DNA of 5,420 nucleotides from Planctomicrobium sp. GTDB lineage: Bacteria > Planctomycetota > Planctomycetia > Planctomycetales > Planctomycetaceae. Below the pieces are notes generated by a model. It saw nothing but the letters and a program-made list of their open reading frames with translations. It was not told the origin of the DNA and did no database searches. Each line of letters starts with the position of its first letter. The stretch's first letter is position 1. This document shows positions 1 through 5,420 of this stretch, piece after piece. The translations under genes were made by a program, and so were the position numbers. The DNA lies in NCBI GenBank assembly GCA_029259835.1, contig JAJDEL010000519.1, positions 1-5,420 on the forward strand. Reading direction: 5' to 3'.

Positions 1-1566
1 GGTGCTCCTGATCTGCTTGAAGACGATGGCGAATTCATCGACATCATTCTCGTTGATCCAGATGCAACGTTCGGTCCGATGCAATTGCCATCGACAATTG
101 ACCTGAATGACGATCAGCGATTGCTCTCCGCACACATCTTCCATGAAGTCGACACGATGGAAGTTGGTGTCATTGACATTCCAGAAACTGACCTCGGTGG
201 TGGACCTGCTGTGTTGATGGGAGCCGGTGGGATTGACGTCATTACTTTGGGGAACAACAACGAAGTCTCCGGGTTTGACATCACTAGCGGTGACGCGGCG
301 AGTGCGATTGCAGGGTTCAATGCCACCGGGTTCGATATCAACAGGAACACAATTGCTCCTCCTGGCGGATTCGGTATTGATATTGATTCTTTTGGCATGA
401 ATACTTCTGGAACCATCGCTGACAATACAATCACAGGCGCCGGTATAGATGGTATCCGCGTGATTGGAGATGACGTCGATCTCTTCATAACCGGAAATAT
501 TGTCACCGGAAGCGCGGATGATAATGTTCACATCGAAGCAACCGGAGAATTTTCTGGCTTCATTGCCGGCAACGAGTTTAACGATGCGGTCGGTGGCGAC
601 GGGGTTGACATTACAGCAGTGACAATCGATGCAAGCTTCGTTCAGAATATCGCGAACAATAATGATGAGTATGGTTTTCTCATCGTAGCTGGCTCGACGA
701 CTTCCTCACTCGATTTCTTTGGAAACACAACGAACCTGAACGGTTTCAGTGGAGTTGAATTATTTTTCACTGGTGACGCGAATTCGACGATTGACATCGA
801 CATGAACACGGCCGACGGCAACAATGGCGGAATCTCACTCGGCTCGAACGGCATGGGCGACGTCTTCGGATCGATCACGAACAACACGACGAACGGCAAC
901 TCATCCGACGGAATTGTTTTTCAGGCAACAAATCCCGCCAGCGACGTCTTCCTCGACATCACCGGGAATCTCGCTAGTGGAAACACGGGGAGTGGTATGC
1001 TTGTGAATGCTTCAAACGACTTCACCGGTAACATCATTGGCAACACAACCAACGCCAACAGCAACAGCAACGCTGGCCTGATACTCAATGTTGGGAACAA
1101 CTTCACCGGAGATGTCATGGGCAACACGGCGATGGATAATGATTTACAAGGTTTGCGTTTGAACATCGACAACGATTTCATCGGCGACATCACTGGCAAC
1201 ACTGTAAACGGCAACAGCAACGTCGCTATCGTAGCTGGCCTGCAATTGGATGTCGACAACGATTTCATCGGCGACATCAGCAACAACATCGTCAACTTCA
1301 ACGTTGAGGAAGGCATGGATCTCTTTGTCAACAACGACTTCACTGGGAACATCTTCGGCAACACAACCACCATGAACGGTGATGATGGATTCTTACTCAT
1401 TATCGTCAACGACTTCACCGGCGACTTCATGAACAACACCGCGAACGACAACATCGCCGATGGATTCGATACCACGGCCGGCGGAGTTGTGACCGGAACT
1501 GTGTCACCAAATCCTGCATTAGGCAACGGTGGAGCTAACCACGCCGGTAACATCGCCGCACCATAA
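1..1566 (+). CDS. Right-handed parallel beta-helix repeat protein, acidic, 5' end outside window
   Basis: The frame is open from base 1 to the TAA at 1564-1566, giving 521 visible codons. The first in-frame ATG (79) has no Shine-Dalgarno sequence, and the codons before it read as ordinary protein (GAPDLLEDDGEF...), so the gene almost certainly starts upstream of the window. A lead-in of about 80 codons ends in an ITLGNNNEVSGFDI stretch typical of entry into a pectate-lyase-like solenoid. About 15 coils of 24-29 residues follow, most with a G/N-N-T/I step, a short N-rich turn, a G-hydrophobic strand and an NDFTGDI-like strand. The visible part has no Lys, Cys or Trp, only four Arg and many Asp, Asn and Gly, which fits an exported, possibly calcium-binding surface protein (inference). 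No catalytic motif is recognisable and no C-terminal anchor or sorting signal is seen; the protein ends GNIAAP. The fold class is fairly sure, the function unknown. Confidence 0.88.
   Translation, partial: GAPDLLEDDGEFIDIILVDPDATFGPMQLPSTIDLNDDQRLLSAHIFHEVDTMEVGVIDIPETDLGGGPAVLMGAGGIDVITLGNNNEVSGFDITSGDAASAIAGFNATGFDINRNTIAPPGGFGIDIDSFGMNTSGTIADNTITGAGIDGIRVIGDDVDLFITGNIVTGSADDNVHIEATGEFSGFIAGNEFNDAVGGDGVDITAVTIDASFVQNIANNNDEYGFLIVAGSTTSSLDFFGNTTNLNGFSGVELFFTGDANSTIDIDMNTADGNNGGISLGSNGMGDVFGSITNNTTNGNSSDGIVFQATNPASDVFLDITGNLASGNTGSGMLVNASNDFTGNIIGNTTNANSNSNAGLILNVGNNFTGDVMGNTAMDNDLQGLRLNIDNDFIGDITGNTVNGNSNVAIVAGLQLDVDNDFIGDISNNIVNFNVEEGMDLFVNNDFTGNIFGNTTTMNGDDGFLLIIVNDFTGDFMNNTANDNIADGFDTTAGGVVTGTVSPNPALGNGGANHAGNIAAP
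1166..1192 (+). repeat. 27-bp exact direct repeat, copy 1
   Basis: This 27-base stretch, beginning TCGACAACGATTTCATCGGC, occurs again without change at 1253-1279. It encodes the DNDFIGDI strand of one solenoid coil. The 87-base offset is a whole number of codons (29). The nucleotide identity, in a family whose other coils differ at many bases, points to a recent duplication or gene conversion within the gene. Confidence 0.9.
1253..1279 (+). repeat. 27-bp exact direct repeat, copy 2
   Basis: This is the second identical copy of the stretch at 1166-1192 and lies in the next coil. The intervening coil carries about four extra residues (VAIVA region), which lengthen the normal 25-residue step to 29. 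Confidence 0.9.
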
Positions 1567-1570
1567 GTAA

Positions 1571-1609
1571 ATCGTTGAGCTGCATGATTAAACCTCGCAG
1601 CGAAACGAT
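1571..1609. other. Imperfect inverted repeat just after the beta-helix stop codon
   Basis: The arms at 1571-1583 (ATCGTTGAGCTGC) and 1597-1609 (GCAGCGAAACGAT) pair at 11 of 13 positions, with a 2x2 internal mismatch and a 13-base A/T-rich loop. It starts five bases after the TAA and has no T-tract, so it is not a terminator by itself. It could protect the 3' end of the mRNA or act with the terminator hairpin 19 bases further on. The role is inferred; only the pairing is seen. Confidence 0.5.
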
Positions 1610-1624
1610 GAGCCTTTGATACTC

Positions 1625-1660
1625 AAAACGCCCGGTCTATTTGGACCGGGCGTTTTTTTT
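1625..1660 (+). terminator. Intrinsic (Rho-independent) terminator of the beta-helix gene
   Basis: A perfect 9-bp GC-rich stem (CGCCCGGTC at 1629-1637, GACCGGGCG at 1644-1652) closes a 6-base loop TATTTG and is followed directly by eight T residues (1653-1660). AAAA at 1625-1628 can extend the stem into the T-tract. This is the classic layout for termination on the plus strand, about 60 bases after the stop codon. On the minus strand the same hairpin is followed by only four U, so it may also act as a weak terminator for the opposing operon. Confidence 0.92.
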
Positions 1661-1687
1661 GACGTAAGAAGGAATGCGGAGTTTTTA

Positions 1688-1710
1688 GCCGGACACTTGA
1701 AGTGTCTGGC
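1688..1710. repeat. Near-palindrome between convergent genes
   Basis: GCCGGACAC (1688-1696) pairs with GTGTCTGGC (1702-1710) through one G-T wobble, around a TTGAA loop that could partly pair. Flanking T5 (1682-1686) and A4 (1711-1714) can lengthen the stem. It lies 18 bases beyond the DUF1501 stop codon. On the minus strand the hairpin is followed by UAAAAAC, not a U-tract, so it is not a canonical terminator. It could be a 3'-end stabilising hairpin or a copy of a dispersed palindromic repeat; this window alone cannot decide. Confidence 0.6.
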
Positions 1711-1728
1711 AAAACATTGGAACCAACT

Positions 1729-3147
1729 CTACGCGAAGATCTCTTCGTGGACGTGACCGGCGACGTCGGTGAGGCGGAAGTCTCGGCCGGCGTAGCGGTA
1801 GGTGAGGCGTTCGTGTTCTAAGCCGAGTAGCGCCAATAGCGTGGCGTGGACATCGTGGATGTGCATTTTGTTTTCCATGGCGTAGTAGCCATAGTCGTCG
1901 GTGGCGCCGTAGCGAATGCCTGGCTTCACGCCGCCGCCGGCCATCCACATTGTGAAGCCTTCCGGGTTGTGGTCGCGCCCGTTTTTGCCTTGTGCGGTTG
2001 GGGTTCGTCCGAACTCACCACCCCAGAGAACGAGGGTCTCGTCGAGAAGTCCGCGCTGCTTGAGATCCGTAAGAAGCCCGGCGATCGGCTTATCAACTTC
2101 AAGGGCGTTCTTGCTATGGCCTTCTCTGAGATTCCCGTGTTGATCCCATTGAACGAGTGAGTCGCTGTGTGTCACTTGAATGAAGCGAACACCACGTTCG
2201 GAGAATCGACGAGCCATCAGGCATTGCCGCCCGAAATCTTCGGTGATGGTATTGTCGAGGCCGTAGAGCGATTTCGTTGCTTCGGTTTCTTGTGAAAGAT
2301 CCTGCACAATCGGCATCTCAGTTTGCATTTTGAATGCGAGTTCAAACGACTCAATCCGAGCGTCTAATGCGGACTCTGGGCCGGAACGTTCGAGGTGTTG
2401 TCGATTCATACTGTTGAGCAAATCGATTTGCGAGCGTTGCAGGTCTTTCGACCATTTCTGATTTTTGATGTACTTAACGTTCGCTTCTAGAGACGGCTTA
2501 CTGGCAACTCCGAGTGGAACTCCCTGACATGCGGCTGGCAGAAACGCCGACCCCCAATTCTTCACGCCGCCATGAGCCAGCGTTGGGCAGATCGTGAGAA
2601 AGCCGGGCAGGTTTTCGTTTTCTGAGCCGAGTCCGTAATTGACCCAGGCCCCCATGCTCGGGCGCACGAAGGCATCGCTGCCAGTATGCAGTTTGAGCAG
2701 TGCTCCGCCGTGTGCGGCGTTAGTCCCGTGAACTGAATTCAACACACAGAGGTCGTCGATTCGCTGTGCAACATGCGGGAACAACTCGCTGACATGCAAT
2801 CCGCTTTCGCCATACTGTTTGAACTTCCAGGGGGAGCCGAGCAGTTTACCTGTCGGGGCGAATTGAACGCGGGGTTTGTCGAAGGGGAGTTCCTTGCCGT
2901 CGTCTTCCTGAAGCTTTGGTTTGTAGTCGAAGGTGTCCATGTGCGAGGGGCCACCTTTCATGAATAGAAAGATGACACGTTTCGCCCGCGGCGTGAAATG
3001 CTGCGGCGGTTGCGGAAGCGTCTTCCCGGCAGCGACGGAATCCTTCTGAAGTAGCGCGGCCAACGCCAAGTGACCAAATCCGACGGCGGATGATTGCAGC
3101 ATACAGCGACGCGAAGGTCGGTATTCATTAGTAGAGTGTTGAGTCAT
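1729..3147 (-). CDS. DUF1501 family protein, Tat-exported, alkaline-phosphatase-like fold
   Basis: The 472-residue product is a complete member of the DUF1501 family (Pfam PF07394), which is abundant in planctomycetes and related by fold to the sulfatase/alkaline phosphatase superfamily. Its reaction has not been established. Counting from this start, a twin-arginine signal SRRCMLQ lies at 12-18 and is followed by a hydrophobic stretch to about 33. The N-terminal signature RVIFLFMKGGPSHMDTFD spans 57-74. Likely metal or active-site motifs are WDQHGN (334-339), GGEFGRTP (376-383), GRDHNPEGF (390-398) and HIHDVHATLLALLGL (429-443). The conserved tail YRYAGRDFRLTDV is present, so nothing is truncated. 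I chose the ATG at 3147 because AGGAAG sits 7 bases upstream and it places the RR motif near the N-terminus. An in-frame ATG at 3183 would add 12 residues but lacks a well-spaced ribosome site. It is probably co-transcribed with the upstream PSCyt2/PSD1 gene. Confidence 0.93.
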   Translation of the reverse strand: MTQHSTNEYRPSRRCMLQSSAVGFGHLALAALLQKDSVAAGKTLPQPPQHFTPRAKRVIFLFMKGGPSHMDTFDYKPKLQEDDGKELPFDKPRVQFAPTGKLLGSPWKFKQYGESGLHVSELFPHVAQRIDDLCVLNSVHGTNAAHGGALLKLHTGSDAFVRPSMGAWVNYGLGSENENLPGFLTICPTLAHGGVKNWGSAFLPAACQGVPLGVASKPSLEANVKYIKNQKWSKDLQRSQIDLLNSMNRQHLERSGPESALDARIESFELAFKMQTEMPIVQDLSQETEATKSLYGLDNTITEDFGRQCLMARRFSERGVRFIQVTHSDSLVQWDQHGNLREGHSKNALEVDKPIAGLLTDLKQRGLLDETLVLWGGEFGRTPTAQGKNGRDHNPEGFTMWMAGGGVKPGIRYGATDDYGYYAMENKMHIHDVHATLLALLGLEHERLTYRYAGRDFRLTDVAGHVHEEIFA

Positions 3148-3232
3148 GAAATCTTCCTGACCAGTTTCATCTGTGTGCATCATGTCTGTGGTTCATCCAC
3201 CCTTGCCCCTCCATCTCTAGTCCCTAGACCAG
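3148..3232 (-). other. Short intergenic gap within the probable operon
   Basis: The 85 bases between the PSCyt2/PSD1 stop and the DUF1501 start contain no terminator-like hairpin with a T-tract and no clear promoter. The only structure is a short inverted repeat TCTAG-TCC-CTAGA at 3216-3228, too weak to call a regulatory site. The pyrimidine-rich stretch 3198-3230 (plus strand) looks like degenerate CCCTAG/CCCT repeats. The gap is consistent with co-transcription of the two genes. Confidence 0.5.
3153..3158 (-). promoter_or_regulatory. Shine-Dalgarno site of the DUF1501 gene
   Basis: On the minus strand the sequence reads AGGAAGATTTC before the ATG at 3147, so AGGA is seven bases from the start codon. 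This supports 3147 over the upstream in-frame ATG at 3183, whose nearest purine-rich AGGG is about 16 bases away. Confidence 0.65.
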
Positions 3233-5420
3233 TTACTGGACATAGATGAACTCATTGGAAATCAGAATCGTTTGGCAAACAATCGTCCAGGCGGAGAGTT
3301 CGTTCTCGAGCGTTGGTATAAGATCGGCTAAATATTCAGTGATTGTGGTTGTTTCCTGTGGAGTTGGCGGTCGAGCGTAGGCCTTTTCAAAGAGCGATGT
3401 GATTCTCTTCGAAGTATCGTCTGGCGAGTCAGTTTGAAGCTGTTTTGCAAGCTGTTCGGCGGCGGTGAGGACGACGTCACTATTGAGGGCGTACAGTGCC
3501 TGCGGTGCGACTGTTGATGTGTCCCGGTTGCCGTTGGCGACGGACGCGTCGGTATAGTCGAACAGAGAAAAGCCGTCGTAGAGGTTGTTGCGGATCACTG
3601 GTAAGTAGATCGAACGCTTAGTCGTATCGTAGTTCGTTTCGTCTTTCGATGTGTGGTTGAAGATAAACTCGCGATTTTTGACATGCAGCATGGAGCCGCC
3701 CATTGTTGTATCGAGTTGACCACTGACTGCGAGGAGAGAATCACGAAAGACTTCGGCTTCCATACGGAGTTGATTCGTTCGCCAGTGGAATTGGTTTTCC
3801 AGATCGATGGCAGCGTTTTTCTCATTAAATGCAGAATTCATTTGATAAGTTTTTGATAGCAGGATCAGGCGGTGAAGTTCTTTTGTCGACCAACCTTTCT
3901 CTACGAATTCCATTGCGAGCCAGTCGAGCAATTTCGGATGAGTCGGTTCTTGACCCAGGATTCCAAAGTTGTCTGTCGTCGGAACGAGTCCGGATCCGAA
4001 GTGCCATCGCCAAACTCGGTTGACCCAGACGCGGGACGTGAGCGGATGAGTTGGTGAGGCTAACCAGTTCGCCAGTTCGAGCCTTCCGCTCTGCCCTGGT
4101 ATTTTCAATTCCGGCTCATCGATACAAAGCACCAACGGCATTCCGCGCGAGACATCTCGACCGAGTGAAAGGTGGCTACCGCGCACGTGAATCGGGACAT
4201 CCGTCGGCTTTGATTCCGTGACGCCCATTGCAGATGGAAGCTCGGGAGCTTTGGTCTTCAGTTCTTTGAGATTCGCTTTCAGTGTTTTGAGTTGTTCCGC
4301 AACTGTCGGTTCGGCTTTGCTGGATTCTGCGGCGGGTTCAGTTGTTTCGGTGGCTGGCTCGACTTTCTTTTCACCAGTGGCGTCCACTTTGGTGGTCGTT
4401 GTCTCAACCGGCTTGGCGGCTTTTTTCGCATCTGCTTCTTGTTTCGTGAGCGCTGCGATTTCGGTTTCCAAAGCGGTCACTTGCCCATCGTGTTGTTTTT
4501 TGACTTTCAACTGCTCTGGCGAAGCGATGATGTTTTCGTTCCAGATCGCGATCTTCTTGAACGATTCCATTGTCGTCGTACTTTTGAAGATGCCTGCCAG
4601 AGCGTAGTAATCGTCGGCGCGAATTGGATCGAATTTGTGATCGTGGCACCGGGCGCAGCCGAACGTCAGACTCAGGAAGACGCGACCGGTTGTGTCGATT
4701 TGCTCGTCGATGATATCCATTTCCATCTTGGTCTCATCGACTTCCGCCAGAACCTTGGGGCCGAGCGAAAGAAATCCGGTCGCGATCAAGTGTTCGTGTT
4801 TCGATTTCTCTTCACCAGCGAGTAGGTCTCCAGCGAGTTGCTCGCGGATGAATTGATCGAATGGTTTATCAGAATTGAAAGCAGCGATGACGTAATCGCG
4901 ATACCTCCACGCGTTGCCGTGTGCGACGTTTTCGTCGAGACCATTCGAGTCGGCATACCGCGCGATGTCGAGCCAGTGCCGCCCCCAACGTTCGCCGTAA
5001 TGCGGTGACTCGAGTAGTTCGTCAACAACTTTCGAAAATGCTTCAGGACTTTTATTGCTGAGGAACGCCTGAATTTGCTCTGGCGTTGGTGGAAGCCCAA
5101 TTAGATCGAGATACGCCCGGCGGAGCAGAGTTCGCTTTGAAGCTGGAGCGGCAGGAGTGAGTCCCTTTTCTTTCAACTTCGCGAAGACAAACTTGTCGAT
5201 AGGGTTTGAAGCGTCCTCGCCAGCAGGCAATGTCGGTCGCTGTGGAATTCGAAACGACCAGTGCTCGCGAGCTTTCTCGAGATCGAACGGGATTCTTGTT
5301 TTCTTCGCAAGTGCCTCTGACTTCGGCATCGGTGCGCCCATCTCGATCCACTTCACAAGGTCAGCGATGACCGAGTCGGGGAGTTTCTCGTCCGGCGGCA
5401 TCTGCAGGTTTTCGTCTTTG
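3233..5420 (-). CDS. PSCyt1 (tail)-DUF1549/PSCyt2-DUF1553/PSD1 cytochrome-type protein, N-terminus outside window
   Basis: The frame is open through the right edge (six codons, KDENLQ, precede the Met at 5401), so this Met is internal and the start is missing. Numbering from it, residues 1-25 (MPPDEKLPDSVIADLVKWIE, then MGAPM) match the conserved end of the PSCyt1 domain (PF07635), whose own CxxCH would lie off-window. Residues about 66-280 are PSCyt2/DUF1549 (PF07583), with LRRAYLDLIGLPPT, YGERWGRHWLDIARYADSNG and a heme c motif CARCH at 249-253. Residues about 294-388 are a Lys/Glu/Ala/Thr-rich, coiled-coil-prone linker. Residues about 440-710 are PSD1/DUF1553 (PF07587), with RLELANWLASPTHPLTSRVWVNR-type, KGWSTKELHRLILLSKTYQ and VAPQALYALNS motifs. 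The protein ends normally at SNEFIYVQ. It is expected outside the cytoplasm, with an electron-transfer role suggested only by the heme motif. It is the likely first gene of a pair with DUF1501. Confidence 0.93.
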   Translation of the reverse strand, partial: KDENLQMPPDEKLPDSVIADLVKWIEMGAPMPKSEALAKKTRIPFDLEKAREHWSFRIPQRPTLPAGEDASNPIDKFVFAKLKEKGLTPAAPASKRTLLRRAYLDLIGLPPTPEQIQAFLSNKSPEAFSKVVDELLESPHYGERWGRHWLDIARYADSNGLDENVAHGNAWRYRDYVIAAFNSDKPFDQFIREQLAGDLLAGEEKSKHEHLIATGFLSLGPKVLAEVDETKMEMDIIDEQIDTTGRVFLSLTFGCARCHDHKFDPIRADDYYALAGIFKSTTTMESFKKIAIWNENIIASPEQLKVKKQHDGQVTALETEIAALTKQEADAKKAAKPVETTTTKVDATGEKKVEPATETTEPAAESSKAEPTVAEQLKTLKANLKELKTKAPELPSAMGVTESKPTDVPIHVRGSHLSLGRDVSRGMPLVLCIDEPELKIPGQSGRLELANWLASPTHPLTSRVWVNRVWRWHFGSGLVPTTDNFGILGQEPTHPKLLDWLAMEFVEKGWSTKELHRLILLSKTYQMNSAFNEKNAAIDLENQFHWRTNQLRMEAEVFRDSLLAVSGQLDTTMGGSMLHVKNREFIFNHTSKDETNYDTTKRSIYLPVIRNNLYDGFSLFDYTDASVANGNRDTSTVAPQALYALNSDVVLTAAEQLAKQLQTDSPDDTSKRITSLFEKAYARPPTPQETTTITEYLADLIPTLENELSAWTIVCQTILISNEFIYVQ
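4238..4522 (-). other. Coiled-coil-prone, low-complexity linker between PSCyt2 and PSD1
   Basis: Residues about 294-388 of the visible protein have two heptad-like charged helices (roughly 295-328 with LKVKKQHDGQVTALETEIAA, and 366-386 with VAEQLKTLKANLKELKTK). They flank about 40 residues of Thr/Glu/Pro/Ala/Lys-rich sequence unlikely to fold. Many family members carry a helix here; the T/E/P/K-rich insert looks extended. The pair could form an antiparallel hairpin, which is an inference from composition. Confidence 0.6.
4643..4657 (-). other. Heme c attachment motif CARCH in the DUF1549 domain
   Basis: These 15 bases encode Cys-Ala-Arg-Cys-His, followed by Asp-His-Lys-Phe-Asp-Pro, in the most conserved part of the PSCyt2 domain. 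CxxCH is the standard site for covalent heme c attachment, which takes place outside the cytoplasmic membrane. Heme loading has to my knowledge not been shown for this domain, so a structural or metal-binding role remains possible. Confidence 0.75.

Larger units (their letters stand above)
340..1503 (+). repeat. Array of ~15 degenerate beta-helix coil repeats (about 75 bp each)
   Basis: Counting from the Met codon at 79, ladder asparagines fall at residues 90, 116, 140, 165, 190, 216, 243, 269, 297, 322, 349, 374, 403, 428 and 453. The spacing is 24 to 29 residues, with 25 the commonest. The last six coils are most alike, with NDFTGNI, NNFTGDV, NDFIGDI (twice), NDFTGNI and NDFTGDF before the ladder position. 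The first coils are more diverged. The solenoid probably begins one coil earlier, near base 240. Such Asn ladders stack inside right-handed beta-helices; that placement here is inferred from the periodicity, not from a structure. Confidence 0.85.

Noticed and set aside
79..81. ATG at 79 as the start of the beta-helix gene
   Set aside because: The frame stays open to base 1, no ribosome binding site precedes it, and the codons before it look like normal acidic protein continuous with what follows.
114..506. 130-codon minus-strand open frame
   Set aside because: It lies wholly inside the beta-helix gene in antisense, with Pro/Ser/Ile-rich composition and no recognisable domain.
340..1503. RTX-type calcium-binding nonapeptide array or a CRISPR-like array
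   Set aside because: No GGxGxDxUx nonamers are present. The repeats are degenerate at DNA level, coding and without unique spacers, so both readings fail.
921..1553. 210-codon open frame on the minus strand, antisense to the beta-helix coils
   Set aside because: It is open only because the repeated Asn/Asp/Gly codons on the plus strand lack stop codons in the complementary frame. Its product is a Met/Ser/Pro/Leu-rich low-complexity sequence and it mirrors the repeat. The plus frame has clear protein periodicity.
1688..1710. Near-palindrome as intrinsic terminator of the DUF1501 operon
   Set aside because: On the minus strand the hairpin is followed by UAAAAAC instead of a U-tract, so it does not fit the intrinsic terminator model.
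1846..2160. Plus-strand open frame of 104 codons
   Set aside because: It is antisense to the most conserved C-terminal part of DUF1501, whose family motifs show that the minus strand is the coding one.
3198..3230. Possible heptamer microsatellite (TCTCTAG-TCCCTAG) in the gap between the minus-strand genes
   Set aside because: Only two near-identical units are present, with degenerate flanks, which is too few to call a tandem repeat. The inverted TCTAG/CTAGA arms are only five bases long.
4218..4825. Two overlapping plus-strand open frames (4218-4607 and 4292-4825)
   Set aside because: They are antisense to the linker and DUF1549 domain of the minus-strand gene. The Ser/Val/Ala-rich and Phe/Cys/Gly-rich products are the complement of Lys/Glu/Thr/Ala-rich coding sequence.

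Overview
The window looks like a piece of a planctomycete chromosome, or less likely another PVC-group bacterium. The main reason is an adjacent pair of genes on the minus strand that is a hallmark of planctomycete genomes: a PSCyt1/PSCyt2(DUF1549)/PSD1(DUF1553) cytochrome-type protein followed by a Tat-exported DUF1501 protein. No RNA genes, transposases, CRISPR arrays or phage genes were seen. I assigned the families by recognising motifs, not by database search.

Layout. Positions 1-1566 (+) hold the 3' part of a long gene for an acidic, Asn/Asp/Gly-rich right-handed beta-helix protein. The frame is already open at base 1, so the true start lies outside the window and the Met at 79 is probably internal. 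Positions 1567-1728 form a convergent intergenic region with three inverted repeats. One of these, a GC-rich hairpin followed by T8, is a convincing intrinsic terminator for the plus-strand gene. Positions 1729-3147 (-) encode the DUF1501 protein. After an 85-base gap, positions 3233-5420 (-) encode the PSCyt2/PSD1 protein, whose N-terminus (most of the PSCyt1 domain and the signal peptide) lies beyond the right edge.

How the genes relate. The two minus-strand genes run in the same direction with a short gap and no visible terminator between them, so they are probably co-transcribed, cytochrome-type gene first. Both products are expected outside the cytoplasm: DUF1501 by its twin-arginine signal, the partner by its CxxCH heme motif. 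Their biochemical role is not established, and the pairing suggests they work together. The beta-helix protein is convergent to them and shows no evident functional link. It is most likely a secreted or surface protein.

The most notable points are the complete absence of Lys, Cys and Trp from the 521 visible residues of the beta-helix protein, its regular 15-step asparagine ladder, the stacked hairpins between the convergent genes, and a probable coiled-coil hairpin inserted between the two conserved domains of the cytochrome-type protein. I found no clear new defence or mobile system.
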